A DNA stretch of 64,000 nt from Streptomyces cyaneochromogenes (GCF_003963535.1 NZ_CP034539.1:5642001-5706000); one strand, 5' to 3'; shown: positions 8,183-16,935, counted from the first letter of the stretch. Program-made: numbers and translations. Notes: generated from the sequence alone by a model not told the origin.

Positions 8183-8365
8183 TCAGCCGCGCGGGTGGCG
8201 CAGGCGTACCGAGACCCAGCGGGCCCGGCGGCGCAGAATGCGCGGAATGCCCACCCGTAGGTCGGAACCCGGCATCTGCGGTGCGCTGCCCCGTTGGTGG
8301 GAGCTCAGCCCGCCGGCCGAGCGGCGATTGCGTGCTGCGTCACTGTAGTCGTGCGTCCAGCCCAT
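8183..8365 (-). CDS. Small basic protein of unknown function
   Basis: A 60-codon frame starts MGWTHDYSDAARNRRSAGGL and ends ARWVSVRLRHPRG. It is rich in Arg, Ser and Gly and has no membrane segment. I believe similar short proteins are annotated at this place in other streptomycetes, but I cannot confirm it. It is convergent with the MarP-like gene. The alternative is that this 380-bp interval is noncoding. Confidence 0.5.
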   Translation of the reverse strand: MGWTHDYSDAARNRRSAGGLSSHQRGSAPQMPGSDLRVGIPRILRRRARWVSVRLRHPRG

Positions 8366-8492
8366 ACCCCGACGTCTGCCCCTGCCCCAAGGTCGATAAC
8401 CGCCTCCGGGGCCCCCAATTGGCCTATGCGCCAGGCAATTGGCTGTTCGTAGGACAGGTGTTCAGTTCCGGATACCGGGCGCATCGGCGCGG

Positions 8493-9443
8493 TCACCGAT
8501 CGGGTTCGGGGTCTTTCAGCCAGTTGATCAGTTCGGCCGAGAACGCGACGGGGTCCTCCTCGTGCGGGAAGTGCCCCAGCCCGTCGAACAGCCGCCAGCG
8601 GTACGGCGCTTCGACGTACTCGCCCGAGCCGGCCGCGCTGCGCGTGCGCATCACGGGGTCGAGGGAGCCGTGCAGATGCAGCGTCGGCACACGGACCGGC
8701 CGCTTCATGCGGCGGTTGAACTGGATGCCGTCGGGGCGGGCCAGCGAGCGCACCATCCAGCGGTACGGCTCGATGGAGCAGTGCGCCGTCGACGGGATGC
8801 AGATCGCGCGGCGATACGTCTCCACCGCGTCGTCGTCCGGCAGGCGTGGGCCCGACCAGTCCCGGATGAGCCGGGCGACCAGCGCCCCGTCGTCGGCCGT
8901 CAGCTGACGCTCGGGGATCCAGGGCCGCTGAAACCCCCAGATGTAGGAACTCGCACTCGTCTGCTTGACGTCCGAGAGCATGGCCGAGCGCCAGCGCCGG
9001 GGGTGCGGCATGGACGAGACCGCGAGCCGCCGTACGAGCTTGGGGCGCATCACGGCCGCCGTCCACGCCAGATAGCCGCCCAGATCGTGCCCGACCAGCG
9101 CGGCGTCCGGCTCGCCGAGGGAGCGGATCACGCCGGTGACGTCGAGCGCGAGGTTGGCCGGGTCGTAACCGCGCGGCGTACGGTCGCTGCCGCCCACACC
9201 CCTGAGGTCCATCGCCACCGCCCTGAAGCCCGCGTCGGCGAGGGCGACCAGCTGGTGCCGCCAGGTCCACCAGAACTGCGGGAAGCCGTGCAGCAGCAGC
9301 ACCAGTGGGCCGTCGCCCATCTCCGCGATATGGAAACGCGCACCATTGGCCGCTACGTCCCGGTGTGTCACCTCTTTCCCGCCGGGGACGTCCAGTCGTA
9401 CGACCGAGGCAGGTTGAGCCGAAGGGGTGGCGGGATCCGTCAT
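8493..9443 (-). CDS. Alpha/beta hydrolase, epoxide-hydrolase-like
   Basis: The product is about 316 residues. The oxyanion-hole motif LLLHGFPQFWWTWRHQL is near residue 52, the nucleophile elbow GHDLGGY near 119, and the catalytic-His region DGLGHFPHEEDP near 290. HGFP and the aspartate nucleophile in GHDLGG are characteristic of the soluble epoxide hydrolase/haloalkane dehalogenase group. The start ATG overlaps the stop of the upstream holin-like gene by 4 bp, so the two are likely translationally coupled. The substrate is not known. Confidence 0.88.
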   Translation of the reverse strand: MTDPATPSAQPASVVRLDVPGGKEVTHRDVAANGARFHIAEMGDGPLVLLLHGFPQFWWTWRHQLVALADAGFRAVAMDLRGVGGSDRTPRGYDPANLALDVTGVIRSLGEPDAALVGHDLGGYLAWTAAVMRPKLVRRLAVSSMPHPRRWRSAMLSDVKQTSASSYIWGFQRPWIPERQLTADDGALVARLIRDWSGPRLPDDDAVETYRRAICIPSTAHCSIEPYRWMVRSLARPDGIQFNRRMKRPVRVPTLHLHGSLDPVMRTRSAAGSGEYVEAPYRWRLFDGLGHFPHEEDPVAFSAELINWLKDPEPDR

Positions 9444-9937
9444 GACGATGAGCGTGCCACAGCTTCGATGGCCGCCGGCGCCCGGTCCTCCAGCTCCGGC
9501 TGGGGGGCGGGACGCGGATGCGGCTTGGCCTTCTGCAGGACGCCCGCCGACTCCTTCACCGAGGCGGCGACCTTCTGCGGACCCTTGCTCTTCTTGGCCT
9601 TCTTCGCGAACACGACGCCGATCAGGACCAGGACGAGCGCGACGACGACGTTCGCCGCGAACGACAGCAGGAAGCAGATCGCGAGGTTCCAGTCGGTCCA
9701 GGTCCGAATCCCGTACGCCAGGGCGAAGTTGAGCATCGGCAGGGAGAACACCAGCACCCCGCCGGCCAGCGAGAACGCGCCGCCGCTCGTCGCGCCGCGC
9801 TTGACGTCCTGCTTCAGCTGCGCCTTGGCCAGCGCGATCTCGTCGTGCACCAGCGCCGACAATTCGGTCGTCGCCGAGGCGAACAGCTGGCCGATGCTGC
9901 GTTCGGCGCCGACCGGGCTGCCGTCGGGTGCGCTCAT
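9440..9937 (-). CDS. Phage-holin-family (Actinobacteriophage holin/DUF1469-like) membrane protein
   Basis: This 165-residue protein has a soluble N-terminus (SIGQLFASATTELSALVHDE), two hydrophobic segments (about residues 52-75 and 83-107) and a Lys/Pro-rich cytoplasmic tail. This layout is that of the chromosomal 'phage holin family' proteins of actinobacteria, which are not prophage lysis genes and whose role is unknown. It is coupled to the downstream epoxide-hydrolase-like gene by an ATGA overlap. Two 14-bp direct repeats lie just upstream. Confidence 0.75.
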   Translation of the reverse strand: MSAPDGSPVGAERSIGQLFASATTELSALVHDEIALAKAQLKQDVKRGATSGGAFSLAGGVLVFSLPMLNFALAYGIRTWTDWNLAICFLLSFAANVVVALVLVLIGVVFAKKAKKSKGPQKVAASVKESAGVLQKAKPHPRPAPQPELEDRAPAAIEAVARSSS

Positions 9938-9955
9938 CGCGGTCTCCCTCGTGGT

Positions 9956-9996
9956 TACGGTTCCGTCTTCTGCCTGACTGCGTACGGTTCCGTCTT
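9956..9996. repeat. Two 14-bp direct repeats upstream of the holin-like gene
   Basis: TACGGTTCCGTCTT occurs at 9956-9969 and again at 9983-9996, 27 bp apart, with a degenerate third half (TACCGTCCCGTC) following. On the minus strand each copy reads AAGACGGAACCGTA. They sit 20-60 bp upstream of the gene start, where an operator or sigma-factor site would be. Confidence 0.5.
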
Positions 9997-10014
9997 TTGT
10001 ACCGTCCCGTCAGA

Positions 10015-11454
10015 TCATGCCCGACGCTGCTCCTCCTCGCCTGCCCCGCCCGCCACTTCGGCAAGCGCGTGGCGTGCGGCGTCCTTCTCCAGGGCGATAC
10101 GGCGGTGCTCGGCGGCCTTGCGCTCGTAGATGGCGGCCAGCCGCAGGTGGTACTCCGGCTCGTCCTCCTCGTAGATGTCCGGGATGCCGTCCGCGTCCTC
10201 GTCGCGCTCCTCGTGCTCGACCATGCGGCGGTACTTGGCGTTACGTATCTTCAGCAGCACGGTCGCCAGCGTCGCTGCGGCGAAGGACCCGAGCAGCACG
10301 GCGACCTTGACCTCGTCGGTCAACTCGGCGTCACCCGCGAAGGCGAGTTCGTCGATGAGCAGGGAGACGGTGAAGCCGATGCCGGCGAGGGTGGCCACCG
10401 CGAACACGTCGGCCCACTCCAGGTCGTCGCTGAGCGAGGCCTTGGTGAACCGTGCCGTCAGCCAGGTCCCGCCGAAGATGCCGAACGTCTTGCCGACGAC
10501 CAGTCCGAGAACGACCCCGAGCGTCTCCGGCTGGGTGAACACCTCGCCGAGCGCGCCTCCGGAGATGGCCACACCGGCGCTGAACAGGGCGAACAGCGGG
10601 ACGGCGAGGCCCGCCGACAGGGGGCGTACGAGATGCTCGATGTGCTCGCCGGGGGAGTGCGCCTCGCCCTCACGCCTCGTGCAGCGCAGCATCAGACCCA
10701 TCGCCACGCCCGCGATGGTGGCGTGGATGCCGCTGTTGTACATCAGCCCCCAGATGACGAGGGCCAGCGGGACATAGACGTACCAGCCGCGTACGCCCTT
10801 CCTCAGCAGCAGCCAGAAGACGCCCAGTGCGACGACGGCACCCGCGAGCGCGGCGAAGTTGATCCGGTCGGTGAAGAAGATCGCGATGATCAGGATCGCG
10901 AAGAGGTCGTCGACGACGGCGAGTGTGAGCAGGAAGGCGCGCAGGGCGCTCGGCAGGGAGGTGCCGATGACGGCGAGCACGGCGAGCGCGAAGGCGATGT
11001 CCGTGGCGGTCGGGACCGCCCAGCCCGCCATCGAGCCGCCCCCGGCGACGTTGGTGAGCGTGTAGACGAGCGCGGGCACCGCCATTCCGCACAGCGCGGC
11101 GACGACCGGCAGTACGGCGGCTTTGGGGTCCCTGAGATCGCCGGCCACCAGTTCACGCTTGAGCTCGATCCCGGCGACGAAGAAGAAGATCGCGAGAAGT
11201 CCGTCGGCGGCCCAGTGCTCGACGGACAGGTTCAGCCCGAGCGCCTCGGGGCCGAGGTGGAAGTGGCCGACGGTCTCGTAGCTGTCGTGCAGCACGGGCA
11301 CGTTCGCCCAGATCAGCGCCGTGATCGCGGCGATGAGCAGCAGCACACCACCGACCGTCTCGGTGCGCAGCGCGTCCGCGACGAACCTTCGCTCGGGGAG
11401 CGACAGCCGTCCGAGGATCTTGCGGACGGGGGCGGTGGTGCGGGGCGCGGGCAC
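10015..11454 (-). CDS. nhaA: Na+/H+ antiporter NhaA
   Basis: This 479-residue protein is collinear with NhaA, which exchanges external protons for cytoplasmic sodium. Diagnostic features are GGGSMAGWAVPTATDIAFAL and, 30 residues on, the ion-binding aspartate pair in LAVVDDLFAILI. It has about 11-12 membrane segments and an acidic/charged cytoplasmic tail of roughly 70 residues (HEERDEDADGIPDIYEEDE) that is longer than in E. coli. The GTG start at 11452-11454 has GGAGGT seven bases upstream. Iron-box-like half-sites lie 80-120 bp upstream. Confidence 0.93.
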   Translation of the reverse strand: MPAPRTTAPVRKILGRLSLPERRFVADALRTETVGGVLLLIAAITALIWANVPVLHDSYETVGHFHLGPEALGLNLSVEHWAADGLLAIFFFVAGIELKRELVAGDLRDPKAAVLPVVAALCGMAVPALVYTLTNVAGGGSMAGWAVPTATDIAFALAVLAVIGTSLPSALRAFLLTLAVVDDLFAILIIAIFFTDRINFAALAGAVVALGVFWLLLRKGVRGWYVYVPLALVIWGLMYNSGIHATIAGVAMGLMLRCTRREGEAHSPGEHIEHLVRPLSAGLAVPLFALFSAGVAISGGALGEVFTQPETLGVVLGLVVGKTFGIFGGTWLTARFTKASLSDDLEWADVFAVATLAGIGFTVSLLIDELAFAGDAELTDEVKVAVLLGSFAAATLATVLLKIRNAKYRRMVEHEERDEDADGIPDIYEEDEPEYHLRLAAIYERKAAEHRRIALEKDAARHALAEVAGGAGEEEQRRA

Positions 11455-11536
11455 GGGGGAGACCTCCGGTCGGTGGGCAGGGCTGAGCGCATGCCGACCA
11501 GACTTCCCGGCGCACCTGAGGCTGACGTTGTTTTTA

Positions 11537-11573
11537 TTAGCTTACCTAAGGTGCCTGTGTTTACCTTGCCTAA
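11537..11573 (-). promoter_or_regulatory. Tandem iron-box-like half-sites upstream of nhaA
   Basis: On the minus strand TTAGGCAAGGTAA (11573-11561) and TTAGGTAAGCTAA (11549-11537) form a degenerate direct repeat, TTAGGYAAGSTAA, with a 24-bp period. Each resembles the left half of the actinobacterial DmdR/IdeR iron box (TTAGGTTAGGCTAACCTAA) but the right halves are poor. The tract is AT-rich against a GC-rich background. Confidence 0.35.
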
Positions 11574-11613
11574 GGGGCGGCGGGAGGTGTCCGGTACGTC
11601 TCACGTTAGGCAG

Positions 11614-11652
11614 AAAAGGGCCGCCCGGCGCGCGATGCGCGGGGCGGCCCTT
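11614..11652 (-). terminator. Rho-independent-type terminator after acsA
   Basis: AAGGGCCGCCC and its complement GGGCGGCCCTT form an 11-bp stem, extended by GCGC pairing. On the minus strand it is followed by a short T-run (TTTT). It lies 50 bp after the acsA stop codon and separates acsA from nhaA. Confidence 0.75.
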
Positions 11653-11701
11653 CAGGGTTTTGCGGAGATCAGCGTTCGCGTAGATCAGGGGGCGCGCAGA
11701 C

Positions 11702-13660
11702 TCAGTCCTCGCTCGGCGCCGCCGGGAGCTTCGCCTGGATGAGGTCCATGACGGTCGAGTCGGTCAGCGTCGTCACATCACCGAGCTGGCGGTTCTCGGC
11801 GACGTCCCGGAGCAGTCGGCGCATGATCTTGCCGGAACGGGTCTTCGGCAGCTCGGCCACCGGCAGGATCCGCTTGGGCTTGGCGATCGGGCCGAGGGTG
11901 GCGCCGACGTGGTTGCGCAGTGCGTTGACGAGGCTCTCGTCCTCGGCGTTCGCCGTGCCGCGCAGGATCACGAAGGCGACGATGGCCTGCCCGGTGGTCT
12001 CGTCGGCGGCACCGACGACGGCCGCCTCGGCGACGGACGGGTGGGAGACCAGGGCCGACTCGACCTCCGTGGTGGAGATGTTGTGGCCCGACACGAGCAT
12101 GACGTCGTCGACCCGGCCCAGGAGCCAGATGTCCCCGTCGTCGTCCTTCTTCGCCCCGTCACCGGCGAAGTACTTGCCCTCGAAGCGCGACCAGTACGTG
12201 TCGAGGAACCGCTGGTCGTCGCCCCAGATGGTGCGCAGCATCGACGGCCACGGCTCGGTCAGCACCAGGTAGCCGCCACCGCCGTTGGGCACCTCGTTCG
12301 CCTCGTCGTCGACGACGGTCGCGGAGATGCCGGGCAGCGGCGTCTGCGCCGAACCGGGCTTGGTCTCGGTGACGCCCGGCAGCGGCGAGATCATCATCGC
12401 GCCGGTCTCGGTCTGCCACCAGGTGTCCACGATCGGCGTCCGGTCGGCACCGATGTGCTTGCGGTACCAGATCCACGCCTCGGGGTTGATGGGCTCACCC
12501 ACGGAGCCGAGGACACGCAGGGAGGACAGGTCGAACTTCGCGGGGATGTCGTCGCCCCACTTCATGAACGTACGGATGGCGGTGGGCGCCGTGTACAGGA
12601 TGGTCACCCCGTACTTCTGCACGATCTCCCAGAAGCGGCCCTGGTGCGGGGTGTCCGGCGTGCCCTCGTACATCACCTGTGTCACGCCGTTCGCCAGCGG
12701 CCCGTACACGATGTACGAGTGCCCGGTGACCCAGCCGACGTCGGCGGTGCACCAGTACACGTCCGTCTCCGGCTTGAGGTCGAAGACGGCGTGGTGGGTG
12801 TACGACGCCTGGGTGAGGTAGCCGCCGGAGGTGTGCAGGATTCCCTTCGGCTTACCCGTCGTACCGGACGTGTACAGGATGAACAGCGGGTGCTCGGCCT
12901 CGAACGCCTCCGGCGTGTGCTCGGCGCTCTGCCGCTCGACGATCTCGTGCCACCACACGTCGCGGCTGTCGTCCCAGGCGACGTCCTGGCCGGTGCGGCG
13001 GACCACGAGGACGTGCTCGACGTTGTCGACCTTGGAGATCGCCTCGTCCACGGCCGGCTTGAGGGCGGACGGCTTACCGCGCCGGTAACCGCCGTCGGAG
13101 GTGATGACCACCTTGGCGTCCGCGTCCTGGATACGGGTGGCCAGCGCGTCCGCCGAGAAGCCGCCGAAGACCACGGAGTGCGCGGCGCCGATCCGGGCGC
13201 AGGCCAGCATCGCGACCGCCGTCTCCGGGATCATCGGCATGTAGACCGCGACCCGGTCGCCCTTCTGCACCCCGAGTTCCAGCAGGGCGTTGGCGGCCTT
13301 GGAGACCTCGTCCTTGAGTTCGGCGTAGGTGATGGCGCGGCTGTCGCCGGGCTCGCCCTCGAAGTGGATGGCGACCCGGTCGCCGTGCCCGGCCTCGACA
13401 TGCCGGTCGACGCAGTTGTACGCGACGTTGAGCTCGCCGTCCTTGAACCACTTCGCGAACGGCGGGTTCGACCAGTCCAGCGTTTCCGTCGGCTCCTTGG
13501 CCCAGGTCAGCCGACGGGCCTGCTCGGCCCAGAAGCCGAGCCTGTCAGCCTTGGCCTGTTCATACGCCTCCGCCGTGACATTGGCGTTGGCAGCCAGGTC
13601 GGCGGGGGGTGCGAACCTGCGCTCTTCCTTGAGCAGGTTGGCCAGGCTTTCGTTGCTCAC
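11702..13660 (-). CDS. acsA: Acetyl-CoA synthetase (AMP-forming)
   Basis: The 652-residue enzyme converts acetate, ATP and CoA to acetyl-CoA. Family motifs seen are the AMP-binding core YTSGTTGKPKGI, the DTWWQTETG motif, and the C-terminal PKTRSGKIMRRLLR. The lysine of SGKIMR is the residue inactivated by reversible acetylation in other Acs enzymes. The GTG start at 13658-13660 is chosen because GGGAG lies 7 bases upstream and it gives the usual ~650-residue length. A DasR-type site lies about 90 bp upstream and a strong stem-loop follows the gene. Confidence 0.95.
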   Translation of the reverse strand: MSNESLANLLKEERRFAPPADLAANANVTAEAYEQAKADRLGFWAEQARRLTWAKEPTETLDWSNPPFAKWFKDGELNVAYNCVDRHVEAGHGDRVAIHFEGEPGDSRAITYAELKDEVSKAANALLELGVQKGDRVAVYMPMIPETAVAMLACARIGAAHSVVFGGFSADALATRIQDADAKVVITSDGGYRRGKPSALKPAVDEAISKVDNVEHVLVVRRTGQDVAWDDSRDVWWHEIVERQSAEHTPEAFEAEHPLFILYTSGTTGKPKGILHTSGGYLTQASYTHHAVFDLKPETDVYWCTADVGWVTGHSYIVYGPLANGVTQVMYEGTPDTPHQGRFWEIVQKYGVTILYTAPTAIRTFMKWGDDIPAKFDLSSLRVLGSVGEPINPEAWIWYRKHIGADRTPIVDTWWQTETGAMMISPLPGVTETKPGSAQTPLPGISATVVDDEANEVPNGGGGYLVLTEPWPSMLRTIWGDDQRFLDTYWSRFEGKYFAGDGAKKDDDGDIWLLGRVDDVMLVSGHNISTTEVESALVSHPSVAEAAVVGAADETTGQAIVAFVILRGTANAEDESLVNALRNHVGATLGPIAKPKRILPVAELPKTRSGKIMRRLLRDVAENRQLGDVTTLTDSTVMDLIQAKLPAAPSED

Positions 13661-14019
13661 GACATCTCCCTTTCCCAGGGTGTCCGTTGTGTCCCAGGCC
13701 ACAGCTCATCAGACCCGGGGGGCCGATGACAAGGGTCGACGGAAAATTGGTTTAGACCTGTCGGCGTGGGTGGGTCCGGAGGCGCTTTTCGACACCGGGG
13801 TCATCCGTTCCCACGGACGCCGGGCGGACCCGGTTCAGGTCTGTAATCCCTTTCACATTCCGCCCCGGCGCAGGTGAGACACCACCCTCAGGCGAAACGA
13901 CGCCACCTGGGTGGCAGCGTCAGGCCGCATCGCGCCCGCATGTGATGCGCGGCCCCGCGCAGACCAGGGCCGCACACACTCCCCGCCCCGCGCCGAGGGG
14001 CCGCGCATTCCTCCCTGCC
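13661..14019. other. Intergenic region between the SulP-carbonic anhydrase gene and acsA
   Basis: No credible gene is seen in these 360 bases. The right part follows the SulP-carbonic anhydrase stop codon (both genes are on the minus strand), and the left part holds the acsA control region, including a DasR-like site at 13746-13761. Confidence 0.6.
13746..13761. promoter_or_regulatory. Candidate DasR-responsive element (dre) upstream of acsA
   Basis: ATTGGTTTAGACCTGT matches 13 of 16 positions of the consensus dre ACTGGTCTAGACCAGT, bound by the GntR-family GlcNAc sensor DasR. It lies 86-101 bp upstream of the acsA start. DasR repression of an acsA gene has been reported, as I recall, in Saccharopolyspora erythraea. 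Confidence 0.55.
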
Positions 14020-16635
14020 TCACGCCGACAGATCCGCCACCCCCACGTCGTCGAACACCTCGTCCCCGTTCCCCTCGGTGAGCAGGTACGCCTGTGCCTC
14101 GCCCACGTGGAAGTACATCCCGTGCAGTTCCAGCGCCCCGGCCCGCAGCGCCCGGTCCACCGACTCGTGCGCCCGCAGATGCTCCAACTGCTGGACCACG
14201 TTGGTCAGACAGAGCTGCTCCACCATGTCGGCCGGTGCCCGCCCGGCGAGCCTGGCCCACGGCCGGCTCTCGTCGGACACCCGCTCCAGGCTCGGCAGTC
14301 CGTGCCGCAGCCACCGCTTGAGCGAGGTCTGCGGACCGCCGGGCTCGGAGTTGAGCAGCGTCTGCATGGCCCCGCACCCGGAGTGCCCGCACACCGTGAT
14401 CGACCGCACCCGCAGCACGTCCACGGCGTACTCGATCGCCGCCGCCACCGAGTCGTCCCCGCTCTCCTGGCCGGGCAGCGGAACGAGGTTGCCCACGTTG
14501 CGCACCACGAACAGGTCGCCGGGACCACTGGACGTGATCATCGACGTGACCACCCGCGAGTCCGCGCAGGTGAGGAACAGCTGCGATGGCTGCTGCCCCT
14601 CTCGCGCCAGCCGTGCCAGCTCGCCCCGCACCAGCGGTGCGGTGTTGCGCTGGAACGCGCTGATGCCACGGGCCAGTTGATGGGTGTTCGGTCGGCTTCC
14701 GTCGGCTCCGCCGGACCCGTCTGCCCGGCTCGCGCCGGGGCGGGCGGATCCGGCGGGTCCGTCGGCATCGCCGGGCCCGGCCACAGCACCGCCCGACCCC
14801 GACCCGTCGTCCGTACCGGGCTCGCCCGGGGTACCGACGGCGTCGGTGGTGAGGGGCGTGCCGGACACGTCGGTGTCGCCCGTCCGGCGTCCGGAGGACC
14901 TCGCCGCCTCCGCGGCTGCCTGCGCTTCCTCGGTGCGCCCCTCGCGTCCTGCGTGGGACGGGACGGACTCCGGGATCTCGCACTGGTGGTTGCGCCAGGG
15001 CGTCCAGGGGTGGCAACGGCAGTCGGCCGACTCGGCCGCGGCCTGCCCGGCGTCGAGATGGAGGCCGACCGGTGTCGTCGGTTCACCGATCCGGACCCCG
15101 GCTCTGCGGCCGACCAGCTCGACGGAGCCGCCGTGCGCGGAGTGGGTGTTCTGCCAGTCCTGCAGTGACTCGTACGCCGCGTGGTCCATGAACGACCCGT
15201 CCAGCTCCACGACGGCGTGGGCGCCTTGGGGTACCAGATGCAGGGCCCGGCTGAGCCGTGGCACCGCGAGGAACGTCAACTGGCCTCGTACGTGTACGTG
15301 ATGGACTCCTTCCTTCTCGTCGTGTGTGATCCGGGTGCGGGTGAGGCGGTGCAGGGCGACGGCGACGGCCATGGCGATCCCCAGGGCGACGCCCTCCAGG
15401 ACGCCGAAGAACACCACGCCGAGCGTGGTGACGGCGTACACCAGCACCTCTCGGTGGCGGGTCACCGTGCGGATGTGGTGCAGGGACACCATCTGGATGC
15501 CGACGGCCATCACCAGGGCGGCGAGCGAGGCGAGCGGGATGAGCTCCAGGATCGGGACCATCAGCAGCGCGGCGACTACTACGAGAACGCCGTGCAGCAT
15601 CGTGGAGTTCCGGCTGACGGCACCGGCTTGCACATTCGCCGAACTCCGCACGGCCACGCCGGCGACGGGCAGCCCGCCGAGGGTGCCGGAGACGATGTTG
15701 GCGGCGCCCTGCCCGAGCAGTTCGCGGTCCAGATGGGAGCGTCCGACGCGGGCGGGCAGGCCGGGGCGCGAGGCCACCATCTTGTCCACGGCGACCGCGC
15801 CGAGCAGCGACTGCACGCTGCACACCAGCGTGGTGGTCAGCACGGCCGCGATCAGACCCAGTGCCGGGCCCTCCGGCAGCCCGGCCAGGGCGTGGCTGCT
15901 CCAGGACGGCAGGTCGACCTTGGGCAGGACCAGGCCGGCGAGCGAGGCGGCCGAGGTGGCACCGGCGACAGCCACGAGCGCGGCCGGGATCCTCCGCAGG
16001 AGACGTCCGGCCCGGCCCGGGATCCGGGGCCAGAGCAGCAGCAGGGCCAGGGTCAGCACGCTCACCGACACGGCGGCGGGCCGCAGCTCGGCCAACTGGG
16101 CGGGCAGCGCGCGGAGGTTGTCGAGGACGGAGCTCTGCGGGGTGCCGCCTACGACGATGTGCAGCTGGGCGACGGCGATGGTGACGCCGATGCCGGCGAG
16201 CATGCCGTGCACGATGGCGGGGCTCACGGCGAGCGCGCCGCGCGCCACGCGTACGGAACCCAGGACCAGTTGGGCGATCCCGGCGAGGACGGTGATGGCA
16301 CAGGTCGTCCGCCAGCCGTACTGATGGATGAGGTCGGCGGTGACCACGGTGAGGCCGGCGGCTGGGCCGCTGACCTGGAGCGGGGAACCGCCGAGCCATC
16401 CGACGACGAGCCCTCCCACGGCGGCGGCCACGAGGCCTGCCTGGAGGGGGGCGCCGGTGGCGAGGGCGATGCCCAGGGACAGGGGGAGTGCGATCAGGAA
16501 GACCGCGATCGATGCCGACAGGTCGGCGCCCGCGATGCGATGGCGGCGAGGGCCGGTCGGCGGTGGACTGTGGGGCTCGTGGGTGCGTTCCGCTCGACTC
16601 GGGTCGTCGGCGCGGGTGGGGACGCAGGCGGACAT
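14020..16635 (-). CDS. SulP anion transporter fused to a beta-carbonic anhydrase
   Basis: The predicted protein is 871 residues. Residues 35-430 form a SulP/SLC26 membrane domain (first segment LSASIAVFLIALPLSLGIAL; later PVAGVAVRSSANVQAGA). A STAS-like domain follows at about 435-545 (VHHVHVRGQLTFLAVPRLSR, VELDGSFMDHAAYESL). Then comes a ~110-residue Gly/Ser/Asp-rich linker and a beta-class carbonic anhydrase with zinc ligands in LTCADSRVV and GHSGCGA. Such fusions are inferred to move bicarbonate and interconvert it with CO2. The ATG at 16633-16635 has GGAGG about 10 bases upstream. It is divergent from a deacetylase-like lipoprotein gene. Confidence 0.92.
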   Translation of the reverse strand: MSACVPTRADDPSRAERTHEPHSPPPTGPRRHRIAGADLSASIAVFLIALPLSLGIALATGAPLQAGLVAAAVGGLVVGWLGGSPLQVSGPAAGLTVVTADLIHQYGWRTTCAITVLAGIAQLVLGSVRVARGALAVSPAIVHGMLAGIGVTIAVAQLHIVVGGTPQSSVLDNLRALPAQLAELRPAAVSVSVLTLALLLLWPRIPGRAGRLLRRIPAALVAVAGATSAASLAGLVLPKVDLPSWSSHALAGLPEGPALGLIAAVLTTTLVCSVQSLLGAVAVDKMVASRPGLPARVGRSHLDRELLGQGAANIVSGTLGGLPVAGVAVRSSANVQAGAVSRNSTMLHGVLVVVAALLMVPILELIPLASLAALVMAVGIQMVSLHHIRTVTRHREVLVYAVTTLGVVFFGVLEGVALGIAMAVAVALHRLTRTRITHDEKEGVHHVHVRGQLTFLAVPRLSRALHLVPQGAHAVVELDGSFMDHAAYESLQDWQNTHSAHGGSVELVGRRAGVRIGEPTTPVGLHLDAGQAAAESADCRCHPWTPWRNHQCEIPESVPSHAGREGRTEEAQAAAEAARSSGRRTGDTDVSGTPLTTDAVGTPGEPGTDDGSGSGGAVAGPGDADGPAGSARPGASRADGSGGADGSRPNTHQLARGISAFQRNTAPLVRGELARLAREGQQPSQLFLTCADSRVVTSMITSSGPGDLFVVRNVGNLVPLPGQESGDDSVAAAIEYAVDVLRVRSITVCGHSGCGAMQTLLNSEPGGPQTSLKRWLRHGLPSLERVSDESRPWARLAGRAPADMVEQLCLTNVVQQLEHLRAHESVDRALRAGALELHGMYFHVGEAQAYLLTEGNGDEVFDDVGVADLSA

Positions 16636-16935
16636 GTTTCCCGTCTTCCTCCGGGGCAGCGCGGTCGCGGATCTGGTGGTCCCCCGCTCTTGGGCGAGGG
16701 GTCGGGTCGCGGCCGTGTGGTCACGGCGTGCAGCGGCGGGATCAAGCAACAGTCGGTAAACGGATCGTAATGCAGAGTAAAGGGCTGGAATAGCTTTTCC
16801 GAGCAAATGGACTAATAAATCCCCCTGAAGAGTGAAGTGAGTAATTAGTCGGCTTGTCGTACTAATTCCTTCTCGGTCCCATGCGATTTTGGCGGCGCCG
16901 TCGGCCCCCGAGAGAAGGAAGAAGGTGGACGGAAC
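16636..16935. other. AT-rich divergent promoter region
   Basis: The 300 bases between the SulP-carbonic anhydrase and lipoprotein starts contain no gene. The stretch 16755-16870 is unusually AT-rich for this genome and contains repeated ACTAAT/ATTAGT words, so it probably carries both promoters and a regulator site. Confidence 0.55.
16843..16867. promoter_or_regulatory. Inverted repeat AATTAGT-N11-ACTAATT
   Basis: Two perfect 7-bp arms (16843-16849 and 16861-16867) are separated by 11 bases, so the arm centres are 18 bp apart. Another ACTAAT occurs at 16811-16816. The symmetry fits a dimeric regulator between divergent genes. Confidence 0.5.

Noticed and set aside
9440..9937. Holin-like gene as evidence of a prophage
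   Set aside because: The gene belongs to a chromosomal actinobacterial family; no lysin, capsid, portal or integrase lies nearby.
8493..10064. A 523-codon minus-strand frame joining the hydrolase and holin regions
   Set aside because: Only its last 316 codons resemble a protein family. The upstream holin-like gene is in another frame and couples through an ATGA overlap.
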